A DNA stretch of 64,000 nt from Kiloniellaceae bacterium (GCA_021776095.1 JAJFGO010000006.1:62001-126000), one strand, 5' to 3'; numbered from the stretch's first letter, positions 28,679-40,795 are shown. Notes: generated by a model not told the origin, from the letters alone. A program made the numbers and translations.

Positions 28679-29392
28679 CTAATGGCTGCTGACGATTCGC
28701 AATACGTCCACTTCGATGTTGCGCAAATGTTGCATGACGGCGGCCTGCGCGGCATCCGGATTACCCTGTTCCAGGGCGCGTAAAATGGCCAAATGCTCCG
28801 TCGCGTCGGCCTGGACCCGGTCGAAGGGCTGGCCGATCTCGAACAGTTGGGTCGTGATGCGCAGCTTACGCACCGCTTGGGCCAGAACCGGGTTGCCGCT
28901 CGAGCGGGCGAGCCAGTTATGCAGGTCGTTGTCCAGCTTCCAATGCTCCGGGCTTTGCGCCTCTATCTTCGCCAGCAGGGCGATTCGCTCTCGCAAGACC
29001 GCGATATCGTCCGGCACGGCGCGCTTCGCGGCCAGTGCTGCCGCGGGGCCTTCCAGATACTCTCGCACCCGGAGGCTTTGAAAGAACTCGGAAACTTGCA
29101 CGCTGCGCACGGCGAAGGAGCGGTTCGCTTGCTTGACCAGAAGGCCCTCGCCCTCCAAGCGCACCAGTGCCTCGCGCAGGGGCGTGCGCGTCAGACCGAG
29201 CGATGCGGAAAGGCGGCTTTCGACCAAGATCTCGCCACCGGAAAGCTGGCGATGGACGATCATATCCAGCAATTTCTGATACGCGTGGTCGGAGAGCGAG
29301 CGGCCCGCGGCAAGGGGCGCGGCCGGGGACGTCGCCGGGTCGCGCGCGGCCGTCGTGGGCCCGCCCTTGGCCTCTGGTATCGCGTTCGCCAC
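28679..29392 (-). CDS. GntR-family (FadR/FCD) transcriptional regulator
   Basis: GGEILVESRLSASLGLTRTPLREALVRLEGEGLLV HTH. Confidence 0.9.
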   Translation of the reverse strand: MANAIPEAKGGPTTAARDPATSPAAPLAAGRSLSDHAYQKLLDMIVHRQLSGGEILVESRLSASLGLTRTPLREALVRLEGEGLLVKQANRSFAVRSVQVSEFFQSLRVREYLEGPAAALAAKRAVPDDIAVLRERIALLAKIEAQSPEHWKLDNDLHNWLARSSGNPVLAQAVRKLRITTQLFEIGQPFDRVQADATEHLAILRALEQGNPDAAQAAVMQHLRNIEVDVLRIVSSH

Positions 29393-29453
29393 TCTTATAG
29401 GCTCCCGATTGTCGCCGGCACGTCAGCTTGGCGCGATGGTGCCAAAGACGAAT

Positions 29454-29476
29454 ATTATATACATTCCGTATATAAT
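29454..29476. promoter_or_regulatory. Perfect inverted repeat ATTATATAC-ATTCC-GTATATAAT upstream of the GntR gene, probable operator
   Basis: Directly read; 11-mer ATATTATATAC shared with the divergent promoter region at 24511-24521. Confidence 0.65.
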
Positions 29477-29693
29477 GCACCTTGCTAAGACATGTAATTT
29501 GCGCGGTTGCTGTCGGCGTGGCTGTTATTGAATCCGGGTGCCGCTTTTCAAAGGCCGGATTAGAAATTCCTAACTTCTTGATTTATGGCAGAAAAGGGCT
29601 TGATCCGATCTGCCGGCATCCCCTGGTTAGGGTCCGCGCCTGGGATTTGAAGCTGCATCATGGCCATTGAAACGTTTCCTGGTTCGCAACTGT

Positions 29694-29750
29694 ATTTCCC
29701 TATTTAACAGGGAATTCAGCAGGGACGGGCTTGCTCGAGAGTGTCTGCTC
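29694..29750. repeat. Dispersed repeat copy 2
   Basis: TTTCCCTATTTAACAGGGAATTCAGCAGGGACGGGCTTGCTCGAGAGTGTCTGC, similar to 9945-9998. Confidence 0.8.
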
Positions 29751-29789
29751 TGGTTTCTAAAATTTGGCACCTCTATCGCACGAAAATTG

Positions 29790-30020
29790 CGCCATATGTG
29801 GCCAACGCCCCGTGACTATTGGCATCTAGATGAAATGGTCATTGGTCTTTGACAACGACGTCATCGGATATGGCGCGCCGTCGACAATGAAGGTGAGGTT
29901 CTGGATTTCCTCGTGCAATTTAACCGGAACGCCAAGGCTGCTCTAAAGTTGACGCGGAAACTGCTGAAGAAACACGGGCGGGCGCCAACTCGGATCACAG
30001 TTGACAAGCTTAGATCTTAT
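29790..30020 (+). pseudogene. IS6-family transposase relic (DDE core only)
   Basis: DYWHLDEMVIGL / RHRIWRAVDNEGEVLDFLVQFNRNAKAALKLTRKLLKKHGRAPTRITVDKLRSY in different frames, both ends missing. Confidence 0.85.
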
Positions 30021-30051
30021 CGCGTCGTATTTTGGACCCTCGCTCCTGGTT

Positions 30052-31107
30052 TCATCGCCGGGGCCCAGTGGAGCCGCGTACGACCAGTTCGGCGGTCAGT
30101 TCGGTGTGCGGGACTCTATCGCCGGTAGGTCCCGGCTCGGTCAAATACGCAGCGGTCAGTCTTCCCATCTCCTCCAACGGCGCATGGACGGTGGTCAAGC
30201 CCGGCGGGATCTCCCTGGCGAGGTCGAGATCGTCAAAACCGACGATCGAGAGATCCTCGGGGACCCGAAGTCCCAGAGCCATCGCCTCCAGGAGCGCGCC
30301 AAGGGCCAGTATGTCGTTGCCGCACATTACCGCCGTTGGCCGGTCGCTTTGCGCCATGAGTTGGCGTAACGCCTCGCGCCCGTTCGACATTGCGTAGGAT
30401 CTCTCCAGGAGGCGCGCTGGCGCCAAGCGCAATCCTTTGCGTTCGAGAGCTTCGCGGACGCCGGAAATGCGTTCGCTGGCCCGGTCGTTGCCTTCGGCTA
30501 TACCTGCAATCATGGCGAAGTCGCGGTGGCCGAGATCGTAGAGGTAGCCGACAACCTTGTGCATGGCCCGCAGGTTATCGAAGCCGATGGTCGGATGGCT
30601 CGAGGCCGGATGGTGAACATAGGTATTGGCATAGCGGATGCCGTGCCGCGCGAGCAGGGCATAGACCGCTGGATCGCGGGCCTCGCCGGTCAGCATGAGG
30701 CCGTCCACCCCACGCACGATCAGGTTCTCGATCTGACCGCGCTCGCGCACGGGGTCGTAGTCGGAGGCCGCGAGCAGCAGGGTCTTGCCCTTGGCCGAAA
30801 GCTCTTTTTGCAGGGTCTGCACCATGGTCGCGAAGATCGCGTTGTCGAGGGTCGGAATCACCGCGCCGATGGTGTTGCTGCGCTGGGAGGCCAAGGCCTG
30901 TGCCGCGCCATGCGGGGTGTAGCCGAGTGCGTCGATCGCCATTTGGACCCGTAGGCGCATGGCCGGGCGGACCCTATCCGGCGCGGAGAGATAGCGCGAT
31001 ACCGTGGCCGTGGAGACCTCGGCGCGGCGCGCTACATCCTCCAAGGTCGGTCGGTTGGACTCCACAATTCGTAAGCGCTTGCTTTTAGGTTCCGTGACTC
31101 TCTCCAT
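30052..31107 (-). CDS. LacI-family transcriptional regulator
   Basis: RPTLEDVARRAEVSTATVSRYLSAPDRVRPAMRLRVQMAIDALGYTPHGAAQALASQ; PBP1-like ligand domain. Confidence 0.93.
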   Translation of the reverse strand: MERVTEPKSKRLRIVESNRPTLEDVARRAEVSTATVSRYLSAPDRVRPAMRLRVQMAIDALGYTPHGAAQALASQRSNTIGAVIPTLDNAIFATMVQTLQKELSAKGKTLLLAASDYDPVRERGQIENLIVRGVDGLMLTGEARDPAVYALLARHGIRYANTYVHHPASSHPTIGFDNLRAMHKVVGYLYDLGHRDFAMIAGIAEGNDRASERISGVREALERKGLRLAPARLLERSYAMSNGREALRQLMAQSDRPTAVMCGNDILALGALLEAMALGLRVPEDLSIVGFDDLDLAREIPPGLTTVHAPLEEMGRLTAAYLTEPGPTGDRVPHTELTAELVVRGSTGPRR

Positions 31108-31142
31108 GGTGTTCAAGAATTTCAGAAATCGCACGCTCTATG

Positions 31143-31168
31143 TATATCCTGTCGTTATATAGGATATA
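31143..31168. promoter_or_regulatory. Dyad TATATCCT-N10-AGGATATA upstream of the LacI-type gene
   Basis: Perfect 8-bp inverted repeat read directly. Confidence 0.5.
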
Positions 31169-31224
31169 GGCTGGATCCATAAAGGGTTGACTCCGATACA
31201 AACAGGGGGTTAGGCTATCAGAAT

Positions 31225-31238
31225 TGTAAGCGCTTACA
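31225..31238. promoter_or_regulatory. Perfect 14-bp palindrome TGTAAGCGCTTACA, probable LacI-family operator
   Basis: Matches general LacI-family operator form with central CG; between divergent lacI-type gene and TRAP operon. Confidence 0.8.
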
Positions 31239-31258
31239 TTTTTGGAGCAGGCAAGAAA

Positions 31259-31474
31259 ATGGTTGGACGAAAGGCGCTTTTCGCCGCCGGAGCTCTCTTC
31301 GCGGTTTTCGCTGGCAACATCGTGGTTGGTAAGGTCGCGGTGCTGAACGGCGCCACGACGATACCAGGCCTGGGAGATGTGGGCGAGTTTCTCGTGCTCT
31401 TCGCCGCGGTGGCTGTGTTCATCGTCGCCTGCCTGGCTCGCGAGCGCGCACAAGGCCAAAACAATAACGACTAA
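31259..31474 (+). CDS. Small (71 aa) two-TM membrane protein at head of TRAP/DHPS operon
   Basis: MVGRKALFAAGALFAVFAGNIVVGKVAVL...LVLFAAVAVFIVACLA; 24 bp upstream of DctP-type gene. Confidence 0.65.
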   Translation: MVGRKALFAAGALFAVFAGNIVVGKVAVLNGATTIPGLGDVGEFLVLFAAVAVFIVACLARERAQGQNNND

Positions 31475-31498
31475 TCACTCGAAAACCGGGAGGAACCC

Positions 31499-32653
31499 AT
31501 GACCGAACAACACGGCCGCGATGGCCTCAAGTCCCAGGAGCGGCGTCGCTTCTTTGAGATTTCGACCAAATACGGCTTTACCGCAGCCGTGGTTGCCGGC
31601 GCCGCCGGCGCCCTATTCAGCTCCGAGGCCGCGGCGCAGAGCGCCAAGGAGGAAAAGGATCGCCAACGCGCGGCCGAGCACAGCATGACCATGGCCACGG
31701 CCTATATTCTAGGCGCCTCGCGCAGCTATCCGATCATGCAGCTGGATTTCAAGGAAAACATCCAGAACGCGACCAACGGTAAGGTCTACGTGAAGCTCGC
31801 CCCTGGCGGGCAGTTGGGCGCCGGCGGCGCGCTGGCGCAGAAAGTGCAGAACGGCACGATCCAGGCGGCCCAGCATTCCTTATCCAATTTCGCACCCTTC
31901 GCGCCGATCGTCGATCTGATCAACCTGCCGTACTTCTGCGGTGCCAATCAGAAGTTCGTTAATCTGGTCAACTCCGCGGCCTGGAAGTCGGAGGTCGATC
32001 CTCAGGTCGAGGCCAAGGGCTTCAAGCCGCTTTGGTATGTGGTGATCGATCCACGGGTCGTGGCCGTGCGCAAGGGCGGCAAGGGGCCGATCAAAACGCC
32101 GGCGGACCTGGCCGGGATCAAGTTCCGGGTGCCTGGGTCCAAGATGCTGCAGCAGTACTATCGGATGATCGGCGCGAACCCGACGCCGGTCGCTTGGGGC
32201 GAAACCCCCTCGGCCATCAAGCAGGGCGTTGCCGACGCGCTCGATCCGGCCGTCGGCGCGCTTTACGTCTTCGGCTTCAAGGACATCCTTTCTTGGGTGA
32301 CCTTCTCCCAGGCCGTGCCGGACAGCCAGGTCTATTCCTGTAATCTGGAATGGTTCAACGCCCTGCCGGGCGACGTGAAGGAGGGCATTATCTTCGCCTC
32401 GGAAATCACGGCGCAGCAGAACCTGGCCAAGGTGCCGGCGGCGCGTAACTACGCCATGGCGGAGATGAGGAAGGGCGGTGTGCAGTTCTATTCGCCCAGC
32501 GCTTCCGAGCTTGACGAGTGGACCAAGACGGGCGGCTATCAGCGCGCGGAATGGGACACTTTCAAGAAGGAGTTGTCCGGCTCACTCGGTACTTTCAGCA
32601 AGCTCGAGAATGCGGCGAACACCAAAGGCCGCCTCTACGTGCACGACGCCTAG
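31499..32653 (+). CDS. TRAP transporter substrate-binding protein (DctP family), probable sulfopropanediol/organosulfonate uptake
   Basis: LAPGGQLGAGGALAQKVQNGTIQAAQ...DLAGIKFRVPGSKMLQQYYRMIGANPTPVAWGE. Confidence 0.9.
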   Translation: MTEQHGRDGLKSQERRRFFEISTKYGFTAAVVAGAAGALFSSEAAAQSAKEEKDRQRAAEHSMTMATAYILGASRSYPIMQLDFKENIQNATNGKVYVKLAPGGQLGAGGALAQKVQNGTIQAAQHSLSNFAPFAPIVDLINLPYFCGANQKFVNLVNSAAWKSEVDPQVEAKGFKPLWYVVIDPRVVAVRKGGKGPIKTPADLAGIKFRVPGSKMLQQYYRMIGANPTPVAWGETPSAIKQGVADALDPAVGALYVFGFKDILSWVTFSQAVPDSQVYSCNLEWFNALPGDVKEGIIFASEITAQQNLAKVPAARNYAMAEMRKGGVQFYSPSASELDEWTKTGGYQRAEWDTFKKELSGSLGTFSKLENAANTKGRLYVHDA

Positions 32654-32758
32654 GCCTGATGCGGGGGCGGCCAGTCCGCCCCCGCTCTTTTCCAACCACG
32701 GCGGCATAACGCTCGCGGCCCTGAACGGCGGCCGCGGGTTGGCCGAGGAGCATGTCCG

Positions 32759-33283
32759 ATGAACGGCTCTAAATCCTTTTGGAAGCGCCTGGACGACAAT
32801 GCCGAACGTTGGCTGTTGCTGGGGTTCTACGCCATGATCGTCGCGACCATCGTGGTCGAGGTCGTGCGCCGCTTCGTCCTCTCCTATTCCTCGATTTGGG
32901 GAGAGGAGATCGCTCGCTACGCCTTTATCTATCTCGCCTGGGTTGGCGCCTCGGCCGCGGTCAAGGACCGCGCCCATATCCGGATCGACGTTTTGCTGCA
33001 CTATCTGTCCGCGCGCGGCAAGGCGATCGTCTATCTTTTCGGCGACCTCTGCATGTTGGCGCTGGCGCTGCTCGCCCTCTACACCGCGATCGAGTCCCTC
33101 GAGATTTCCTTGAAGTTCGGTTCCGTCACCCATGGCCTGCGAATCAGTTTGGCGTGGTTCCTCGCCGCCGTTCCCCTCGGCTTTTCCCTCATGACTTACC
33201 GCCTCGGCCAGTCGATCTGGCGCGACGTCGGCGATCTTCGCCGTGGCCGCCCGGTCTACGAGGGCGCGCGGATGTTCGACTAA
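32759..33283 (+). CDS. TRAP transporter small permease (DctQ)
   Basis: SIWGEEIARYAFIYLAWVGASAAVKDRAHIRID. Confidence 0.92.
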   Translation: MNGSKSFWKRLDDNAERWLLLGFYAMIVATIVVEVVRRFVLSYSSIWGEEIARYAFIYLAWVGASAAVKDRAHIRIDVLLHYLSARGKAIVYLFGDLCMLALALLALYTAIESLEISLKFGSVTHGLRISLAWFLAAVPLGFSLMTYRLGQSIWRDVGDLRRGRPVYEGARMFD

Positions 33284-33295
33284 GGAGGCGGCGGC

Positions 33296-34615
33296 ATGCT
33301 TTGGCAAACACTCAACGAACAGACCATCGATCTCGGGTGGGAGTTCTATGGCCCGGTCCTCCTGATCGTTGGATTGATCGCGTTTGCGGTGCCGGTCTGG
33401 GCCGCGATCGGGATCGGCGCCGTGGTCATGCTCTTGGTAACCGACGTGCTGCCGGTCTCTCTGCTTGGCGAATCGTTGTTCGATGGCATCGACCATTTCG
33501 CTCTGATCGCCGTCCCGCTCTTCATTCTGACCGGCGACGTGCTGGTGCGCACGGGGTTGTCCGATAAGCTCTTGGATGTGGCCGACGCAACGACAGGCGG
33601 GTTCCGCGCCGGCCTGGGAACCGCGACCGTGTTGGGTTGCGGTTTCTTCGCCTGCATTTCCGGCTCCGACGCGGCCGGCGCGGCGGCGGTCGGGCGGATG
33701 ACCATCCACAAGCTGGTCGACAAAGGCTATCCCCGGCCCTACGCCTGTGCGCTGGTTGCCTCGGGCGCTTGCACCGGCATCCTGATACCGCCCTCGATCG
33801 CCTATATTATCGTCGGCCTGATCCTCGGCATCTCGGCCTCGACCCTGTTTCTCGCCGCGGCGATTCCCGGCGTCATGATCATGCTGTCGATCATGGTCAC
33901 CAACGTGGTCATGAACCGGATCTACAATTTCGAGGGCGAGAAGACAGGCTTCTCCGCGCCCCGTTGGCGCAAGGCTGTCTGGCAAGGGCGCTACGCGCTT
34001 CTGGTCCCGGTCATCATTTTGGGCGGCATCTATTCGGGTATCTTCACGCCGACCGAAGCGGCCGCGGTCGCCGTGGCGACGACGATCATCATCGGCCTGC
34101 TTCAGGGCAGCCTGACACTTGCCGACTTCCCCAAGATGCTGGTCAGCTCGGCCAAGGTGAACGGCGTCATCTTGCCGATCATCGCCATGTCCTTACCGCT
34201 CGCGCAAACCCTGGCCGCGCTCAACGTGCCTCAGGGCTTCGTCTTCGCGGTGACCTCGCTGACCGACGATCCGATGATGATCAAGCTTTTGATCATCGGC
34301 ATTCTGATCGCCGCGGGTTGCGTCATGGAAACCACGCCGAACATCGTCATTCTGTCGCCCATTCTGCTGCCTCTAGCGCAGGAAATCGGCATGAACGATG
34401 TGCAGTTCTGCATCATGATGGTTACCGCCTTGGGCGTTGGCTTTATCACGCCACCGCTTGGGCTTAATCTTTTCGTCATATCGGGCATCACGGGCGAATC
34501 GGTCCTGAAGATCGCATCGCGGGTTGGCCCTTACGTGATCGGTATGCTGATCGTCGTATTGCTGATCGCTTATGTGCCGGCGATATCGACCGTATTCCTG
34601 CCTGACATCTACTGA
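33296..34615 (+). CDS. TRAP transporter large permease (DctM)
   Basis: LGCGFFACISGSDAAGAAAVGRMTI...LIPPSIAYIIVGLI...GIFTPTEAAAVAV. Confidence 0.95.
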   Translation: MLWQTLNEQTIDLGWEFYGPVLLIVGLIAFAVPVWAAIGIGAVVMLLVTDVLPVSLLGESLFDGIDHFALIAVPLFILTGDVLVRTGLSDKLLDVADATTGGFRAGLGTATVLGCGFFACISGSDAAGAAAVGRMTIHKLVDKGYPRPYACALVASGACTGILIPPSIAYIIVGLILGISASTLFLAAAIPGVMIMLSIMVTNVVMNRIYNFEGEKTGFSAPRWRKAVWQGRYALLVPVIILGGIYSGIFTPTEAAAVAVATTIIIGLLQGSLTLADFPKMLVSSAKVNGVILPIIAMSLPLAQTLAALNVPQGFVFAVTSLTDDPMMIKLLIIGILIAAGCVMETTPNIVILSPILLPLAQEIGMNDVQFCIMMVTALGVGFITPPLGLNLFVISGITGESVLKIASRVGPYVIGMLIVVLLIAYVPAISTVFLPDIY

Positions 34616-36705
<2,090 letters not shown>

Positions 36706-36712
36706 GGCGACA

Positions 36713-37699
36713 TTGAAAGCTCTCATCTATACCGCGACCGAAGAGACGCAGTACCGCGACGCGCCCGAGCCCGAGCCGCGTCCGGGCGATGCTTTGGTCA
36801 AGGTCGAAGCGGTTGGAATCTGCGGCTCCGACATGCATGCTTGGCACGGCCACGATCCACGCCGCGTGCCGCCCCTTATTCTGGGGCACGAGGCTTGCGG
36901 CAGGGTTCTCGACGGGCCGGAGCCGGGTACGCGCGTCGTCTTCAATCCATTGATCACCTGCGGCGCCTGCGAATTCTGCCAGTCCGGCCGGTCCAACCTC
37001 TGCGCCGCGCGCGAGTTGATCGGCATGCGCCTCCCCGGCGCCTTCGCCGAGCGGGTCGCCTTGCCGGCGCGCAACCTGATTCCCGTGCCCGAGGGCATGA
37101 ACCCGGCCAAGGCGGCCCTGAGCGAACCCTGTGCGACGGCCTGGCACGCCTTGGCGCTGGCGGCCCGTGCCTCCTGGCGACCGATCCCCGAATGCCGCGC
37201 CTTGGTCATCGGCGGCGGTTCCGTGGGGCTGCTCGGCGGCTTGATCCTCAAGGCCTGGGGTGCGCGCGCCGTGCGCCTGGCGGAGACCAATCGGCTGCGC
37301 CGCGAAAGCGCGGCGGCGGCCGGACTAGACGCCTTCGATCCGCTTGCGGCGCCGGCCGAGGCGGCGGCTTTCGATCTGGTCTTGGATGCCGTCGGCGCGG
37401 TTACGACCCGGGCGGCCTCACTCGCGGCCGTGCGACCTGGCGGGGTGATTTCGCATGTCGGCTTGCAAAGCTGGGCCGGCGAGTTTGACGCCCGCACCTT
37501 GACTTTGTCCGAGGTGACCTTGATCGGCGTCTACACTTACACCGACGCGGATTTGCGCGCCTCTCTCGCCGCGCTCCACGATGGTCGCCTGGGCCCGCTC
37601 GATTGGATCGAAGAGCGGCCATTGGCGGAGGGCGGACAAGCTTTTCAAGATCTCGACGCCGGCCGCACGCCGGCGGCCAAGATTATTCTCAGACCCTGA
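36713..37699 (+). CDS. Zinc-dependent alcohol/polyol dehydrogenase (MDR; candidate DHPS dehydrogenase)
   Basis: VGICGSDMHAWHGHDPRRVPPLILGHEACGRV, CGACEFCQSGRSNLC; TTG start. Confidence 0.88.
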   Translation: MKALIYTATEETQYRDAPEPEPRPGDALVKVEAVGICGSDMHAWHGHDPRRVPPLILGHEACGRVLDGPEPGTRVVFNPLITCGACEFCQSGRSNLCAARELIGMRLPGAFAERVALPARNLIPVPEGMNPAKAALSEPCATAWHALALAARASWRPIPECRALVIGGGSVGLLGGLILKAWGARAVRLAETNRLRRESAAAAGLDAFDPLAAPAEAAAFDLVLDAVGAVTTRAASLAAVRPGGVISHVGLQSWAGEFDARTLTLSEVTLIGVYTYTDADLRASLAALHDGRLGPLDWIEERPLAEGGQAFQDLDAGRTPAAKIILRP

Positions 37700-37737
37700 A
37701 AGAACGGAGGAAGCCCGATGAAACGGAGGAAACAACC

Positions 37738-38025
37738 ATGAGCGCGCCCGATTTTCTTGCCCACGGCCCCGAGGATACGGTTGGCGTGGTTGTCGTGGAA
37801 ACGGTTAAGACCGGCGCCGCGTTAGCTGGGCTGGATATGGAGACCGGCCAAGCCCTGCACATCGACGCGCTGTCTGATATTCCGCTTGGCCACAAGATCG
37901 CGCTCAAGGACCTAGCCGAAGGCGACACCGTCCTGAAGTACGGCCACGATATCGGCAAGGTCGTCGCCGCCGCGAAGGCTGGCGACCACGTTCACACCCA
38001 CAACATGAAAACCAAGAGGTGGTAA
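37738..38025 (+). CDS. suyA: UxaA N-terminal/SAF family; (2R)-sulfolactate sulfo-lyase subunit alpha
   Basis: 95 aa [33 protein letters not shown]...[27 protein letters not shown]...[12 protein letters not shown]; precedes suyB. Confidence 0.85.
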   Translation: MSAPDFLAHGPEDTVGVVVVETVKTGAALAGLDMETGQALHIDALSDIPLGHKIALKDLAEGDTVLKYGHDIGKVVAAAKAGDHVHTHNMKTKRW

Positions 38026-38026
38026 G

Positions 38027-39205
38027 ATGACGGCTCTCGCTGATCGCGAATTTTTTGGATACCGGCGCGAGAACGGCCGCGTCGGGATCCGCAATCATGT
38101 GGCGATCCTGCCGCTCGACGACTTGTCCAATGCCGCCTGCGAGAAGGTGGCCAATAACATCGACGGTTGCCTGGCACTGCCACACCACTATGGGCGGCTG
38201 CAGTTCGGCGAAGACCTCGACCTGCATTTCCGCACCCTGATCGGGACCGGCAAGAACCCGAACGTGGCGGCCTGCATCGTGATCGGGATCGAACCCGGCT
38301 GGACTCAGCGCGTCGTTGATGGCATCGCCGCGACCGGCAAGCCGGTCGCCGGCTTCGCCATCGAGGGCCATGGCGAAATCAAGGCGGTCGCCACGGCCTC
38401 GCGCAAGGCGCAGGAATACGTGCAATGGGCCAGCGAGAAGCTACGCGGGCCCTGCAAGATTTCCGACCTTTGGGTCTCGACCAAGTGTGGCGAGTCCGAT
38501 ACGACGTCCGGCCTGGCCTCATGCCCGACCGTTGGCAACCTGATTGACAAGATCGACCCCCTGGGCGCGACAACCTGCTTCGGCGAAACCTCAGAGTTGA
38601 CCGGTGCCGAGAAGGTTTGCGCCGCTCGCGCTGCGACGCCGGAGATCGGCGAGAAGTTCATGAAGACCTGGCAGGCCTACATGGATGAGGTCATCGAGCC
38701 CCATAAGACCTCCGACTTGTCGGAGTCGCAGCCGACCAAGGGCAATATCGCCGGCGGCCTCACCACCATCGAGGAGAAAGCCTTCGGTAACCTGCAAAAG
38801 ATCGGCAAGAACACCAGTTTCATCGATGTTCTGGAGCCGGCCGAGGAGCCGGGCCGGGGTGCCGGGCTCTATTTCATGGATACCTCCTCGGCGGCGGCGG
38901 AGTGTGTGACTTTGCAGGCCGCCGCCGGCTTCGTGGTGCACCTTTTCCCGACCGGCCAAGGCAACATCATTGGCAATCCCATCGAGCCGGTGATCAAACT
39001 GACCGCCAATCCGCGCACCGCGCGGGAAATGCCGGAGCACATCGACCTGGATTGCTCTGGCATCTTGCGCGGCGAGATGACCCTCGACGAAGCGGGAGAC
39101 GCCTTGGCCGACATCATGGTGCGAACCTGCAACGGTCGGCTGACCGCCGCGGAATCCCTGAAACATCGCGAGTTCGTCATGACCAAGCTTTATCGGAGCG
39201 CTTGA
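38027..39205 (+). CDS. suyB: UxaA C-terminal family; (2R)-sulfolactate sulfo-lyase subunit beta
   Basis: 392 aa [37 protein letters not shown]...[20 protein letters not shown]...[25 protein letters not shown]...[12 protein letters not shown]. Confidence 0.87.
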   Translation: MTALADREFFGYRRENGRVGIRNHVAILPLDDLSNAACEKVANNIDGCLALPHHYGRLQFGEDLDLHFRTLIGTGKNPNVAACIVIGIEPGWTQRVVDGIAATGKPVAGFAIEGHGEIKAVATASRKAQEYVQWASEKLRGPCKISDLWVSTKCGESDTTSGLASCPTVGNLIDKIDPLGATTCFGETSELTGAEKVCAARAATPEIGEKFMKTWQAYMDEVIEPHKTSDLSESQPTKGNIAGGLTTIEEKAFGNLQKIGKNTSFIDVLEPAEEPGRGAGLYFMDTSSAAAECVTLQAAAGFVVHLFPTGQGNIIGNPIEPVIKLTANPRTAREMPEHIDLDCSGILRGEMTLDEAGDALADIMVRTCNGRLTAAESLKHREFVMTKLYRSA

Positions 39206-39344
39206 CCGCGTTATCCCGGTGAATGCCGCCCGCCAGTGCACGTCGAGTGGCTGGGCGTAGCCGGATCGGCGTTTCACCGCCGGCGTGGGCCGTTGGCGGT
39301 GTCCGCGCTCGACGAGGGACCCCTCCAAGTGAGTGGCGAGATGC

Positions 39345-39570
39345 GCCTTACAGGCCGCTGCTCGAACGTGGTGTCAACTTCGGCCGCGACGCGGCGCCAT
39401 ACTAATGAACCCGATTCGGACGCGGAGATCTGGAAGCTGCGTGTTCATTGCCGGCAATATTCAATGTGGCGGCGGCACTTTGAGGACGTGTTCGTCTGGA
39501 TTGACGGTGAGATTCATGGTCTCTGGCGAGTCATTGACTGCGACGGCAAGGCGCTTGCGGCCGGCGCCGG
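39345..39570 (+). pseudogene. IS6-family transposase relic
   Basis: LLERGVNFGRDAA (frame 1) and EIWKLRVHCRQYSMWRRHFEDVFVWIDGEIHGLWRVIDCDGK (other frame) align to the intact transposase at 17793-18488. Confidence 0.82.
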
Positions 39571-39619
39571 AACCGATTTCAATTCATAGGGTCGCAATCG
39601 GAACCGCCAGGACATCAAT

Positions 39620-40795
39620 ATGGTCGAGCTCAATTTCAGCCGGGAAGAATACGCCGCGCGGCTGGCCAAGACGCGGGCCGCCATGGAACGGGCCGGGGTC
39701 GAGGCGCTGATCGTCTCCGACCCTTCTAACATGGCCTGGCTGACCGGTTACGACGGCTGGTCTTTCTATGTGCATCAGTGTGTGGTGGTGCCGCCGGACG
39801 GCGATCCGATCTGGTTCGGGCGCGGCCAGGATGCCAACGGGGCCAAACGCACCGTTTACATGGCGCACGATCGAATCCTCGGCTATCCCGACCACTATGT
39901 GCAATCGCGCGAACGGCACCCTATGGACTTGCTTTCGGCGCATTTGGCCGAGCGCCGCCTGGACAAGGCCTCAATCGGTGTCGAGATGGACAACTACTGG
40001 TTCTCCGCCGCCGCCTTCGCTTCGCTGCAAGAGCACCTGCCCAATGCCCGCTTCGTCGACACGACCGGCTTGGTGAATTGGCAACGCGCGGTCAAGTCGG
40101 CGCAGGAACTCGCCTACATGCGCACCGCCGCGCGCATCGTCGAATCCATGCACCAGCGTATCGTCGACAAGATCGAGCCGGGCCTGCGCAAGTGCGACCT
40201 GGTGGCGGAAATCTATGACGCGGGGTTGCGCGGCGTCGATGGGTTCGGCGGGGATTATCCGGCACTCGTGCCGCTGCTGCCGTCGGGCGAGGATGCCTCC
40301 GCGCCGCACCTTACCTGGGACGACAAGCCCCTGCGCACGGGCGAGGGAACCTTTTTCGAGATCGCCGGCTGCTACAAACGCTATCACTGCCCCCTGTCGC
40401 GCACGGTTTTTCTGGGCCGGCCGGACCGCAAGTTCCTGGACGGGGAGAAGGCGGTTTTGGAAGGCATGGAAGCCGGTCTGGAGATGGCCAAGGCCGGCAA
40501 CACCTGCGAGGATATCGCCAATGCCTTCTTCGCCGTGCTCAAGACCCACGGAATCGTAAAGGACAACCGCACCGGCTATTCCATCGGCCTCAGCTATCCG
40601 CCCGATTGGGGCGAGCGCACCATGAGCCTTCGCCCCGGCGACCGGACCGAGTTGCAGGAGAATATGACCTTCCACTTCATGACCGGGCTTTGGCTTGAGG
40701 ACTGGGGTTTGGAGATCACCGAGAGCATCGTGATCGGCCGGGACGGACCGGAGTGCCTGGCCGATGTCCCGCGCAAGCTCGTCGTGAAGGACTGA
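39620..40795 (+). CDS. doeA: M24-family ectoine hydrolase
   Basis: Creatinase/prolidase-like; SNMAWLTGYDGWSFYVHQ...GYSIGLSYPPDWGERTMSLRPGD...EDWGLEITESIVI; followed by DoeB-type gene. Confidence 0.83.
   Translation: MVELNFSREEYAARLAKTRAAMERAGVEALIVSDPSNMAWLTGYDGWSFYVHQCVVVPPDGDPIWFGRGQDANGAKRTVYMAHDRILGYPDHYVQSRERHPMDLLSAHLAERRLDKASIGVEMDNYWFSAAAFASLQEHLPNARFVDTTGLVNWQRAVKSAQELAYMRTAARIVESMHQRIVDKIEPGLRKCDLVAEIYDAGLRGVDGFGGDYPALVPLLPSGEDASAPHLTWDDKPLRTGEGTFFEIAGCYKRYHCPLSRTVFLGRPDRKFLDGEKAVLEGMEAGLEMAKAGNTCEDIANAFFAVLKTHGIVKDNRTGYSIGLSYPPDWGERTMSLRPGDRTELQENMTFHFMTGLWLEDWGLEITESIVIGRDGPECLADVPRKLVVKD

Noticed and set aside
32582-33985. 467-aa minus-strand ORF antisense to TRAP permease genes
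   Set aside because: His/Asp/Arg-rich shadow of hydrophobic coding sequence; the TRAP genes on the plus strand are unambiguous
37738-39205. Altronate dehydratase (UxaA) split into two ORFs by mutation
   Set aside because: Sizes (95 + 392 aa), separate starts and sequence pattern fit the natural two-subunit SuyA/SuyB arrangement
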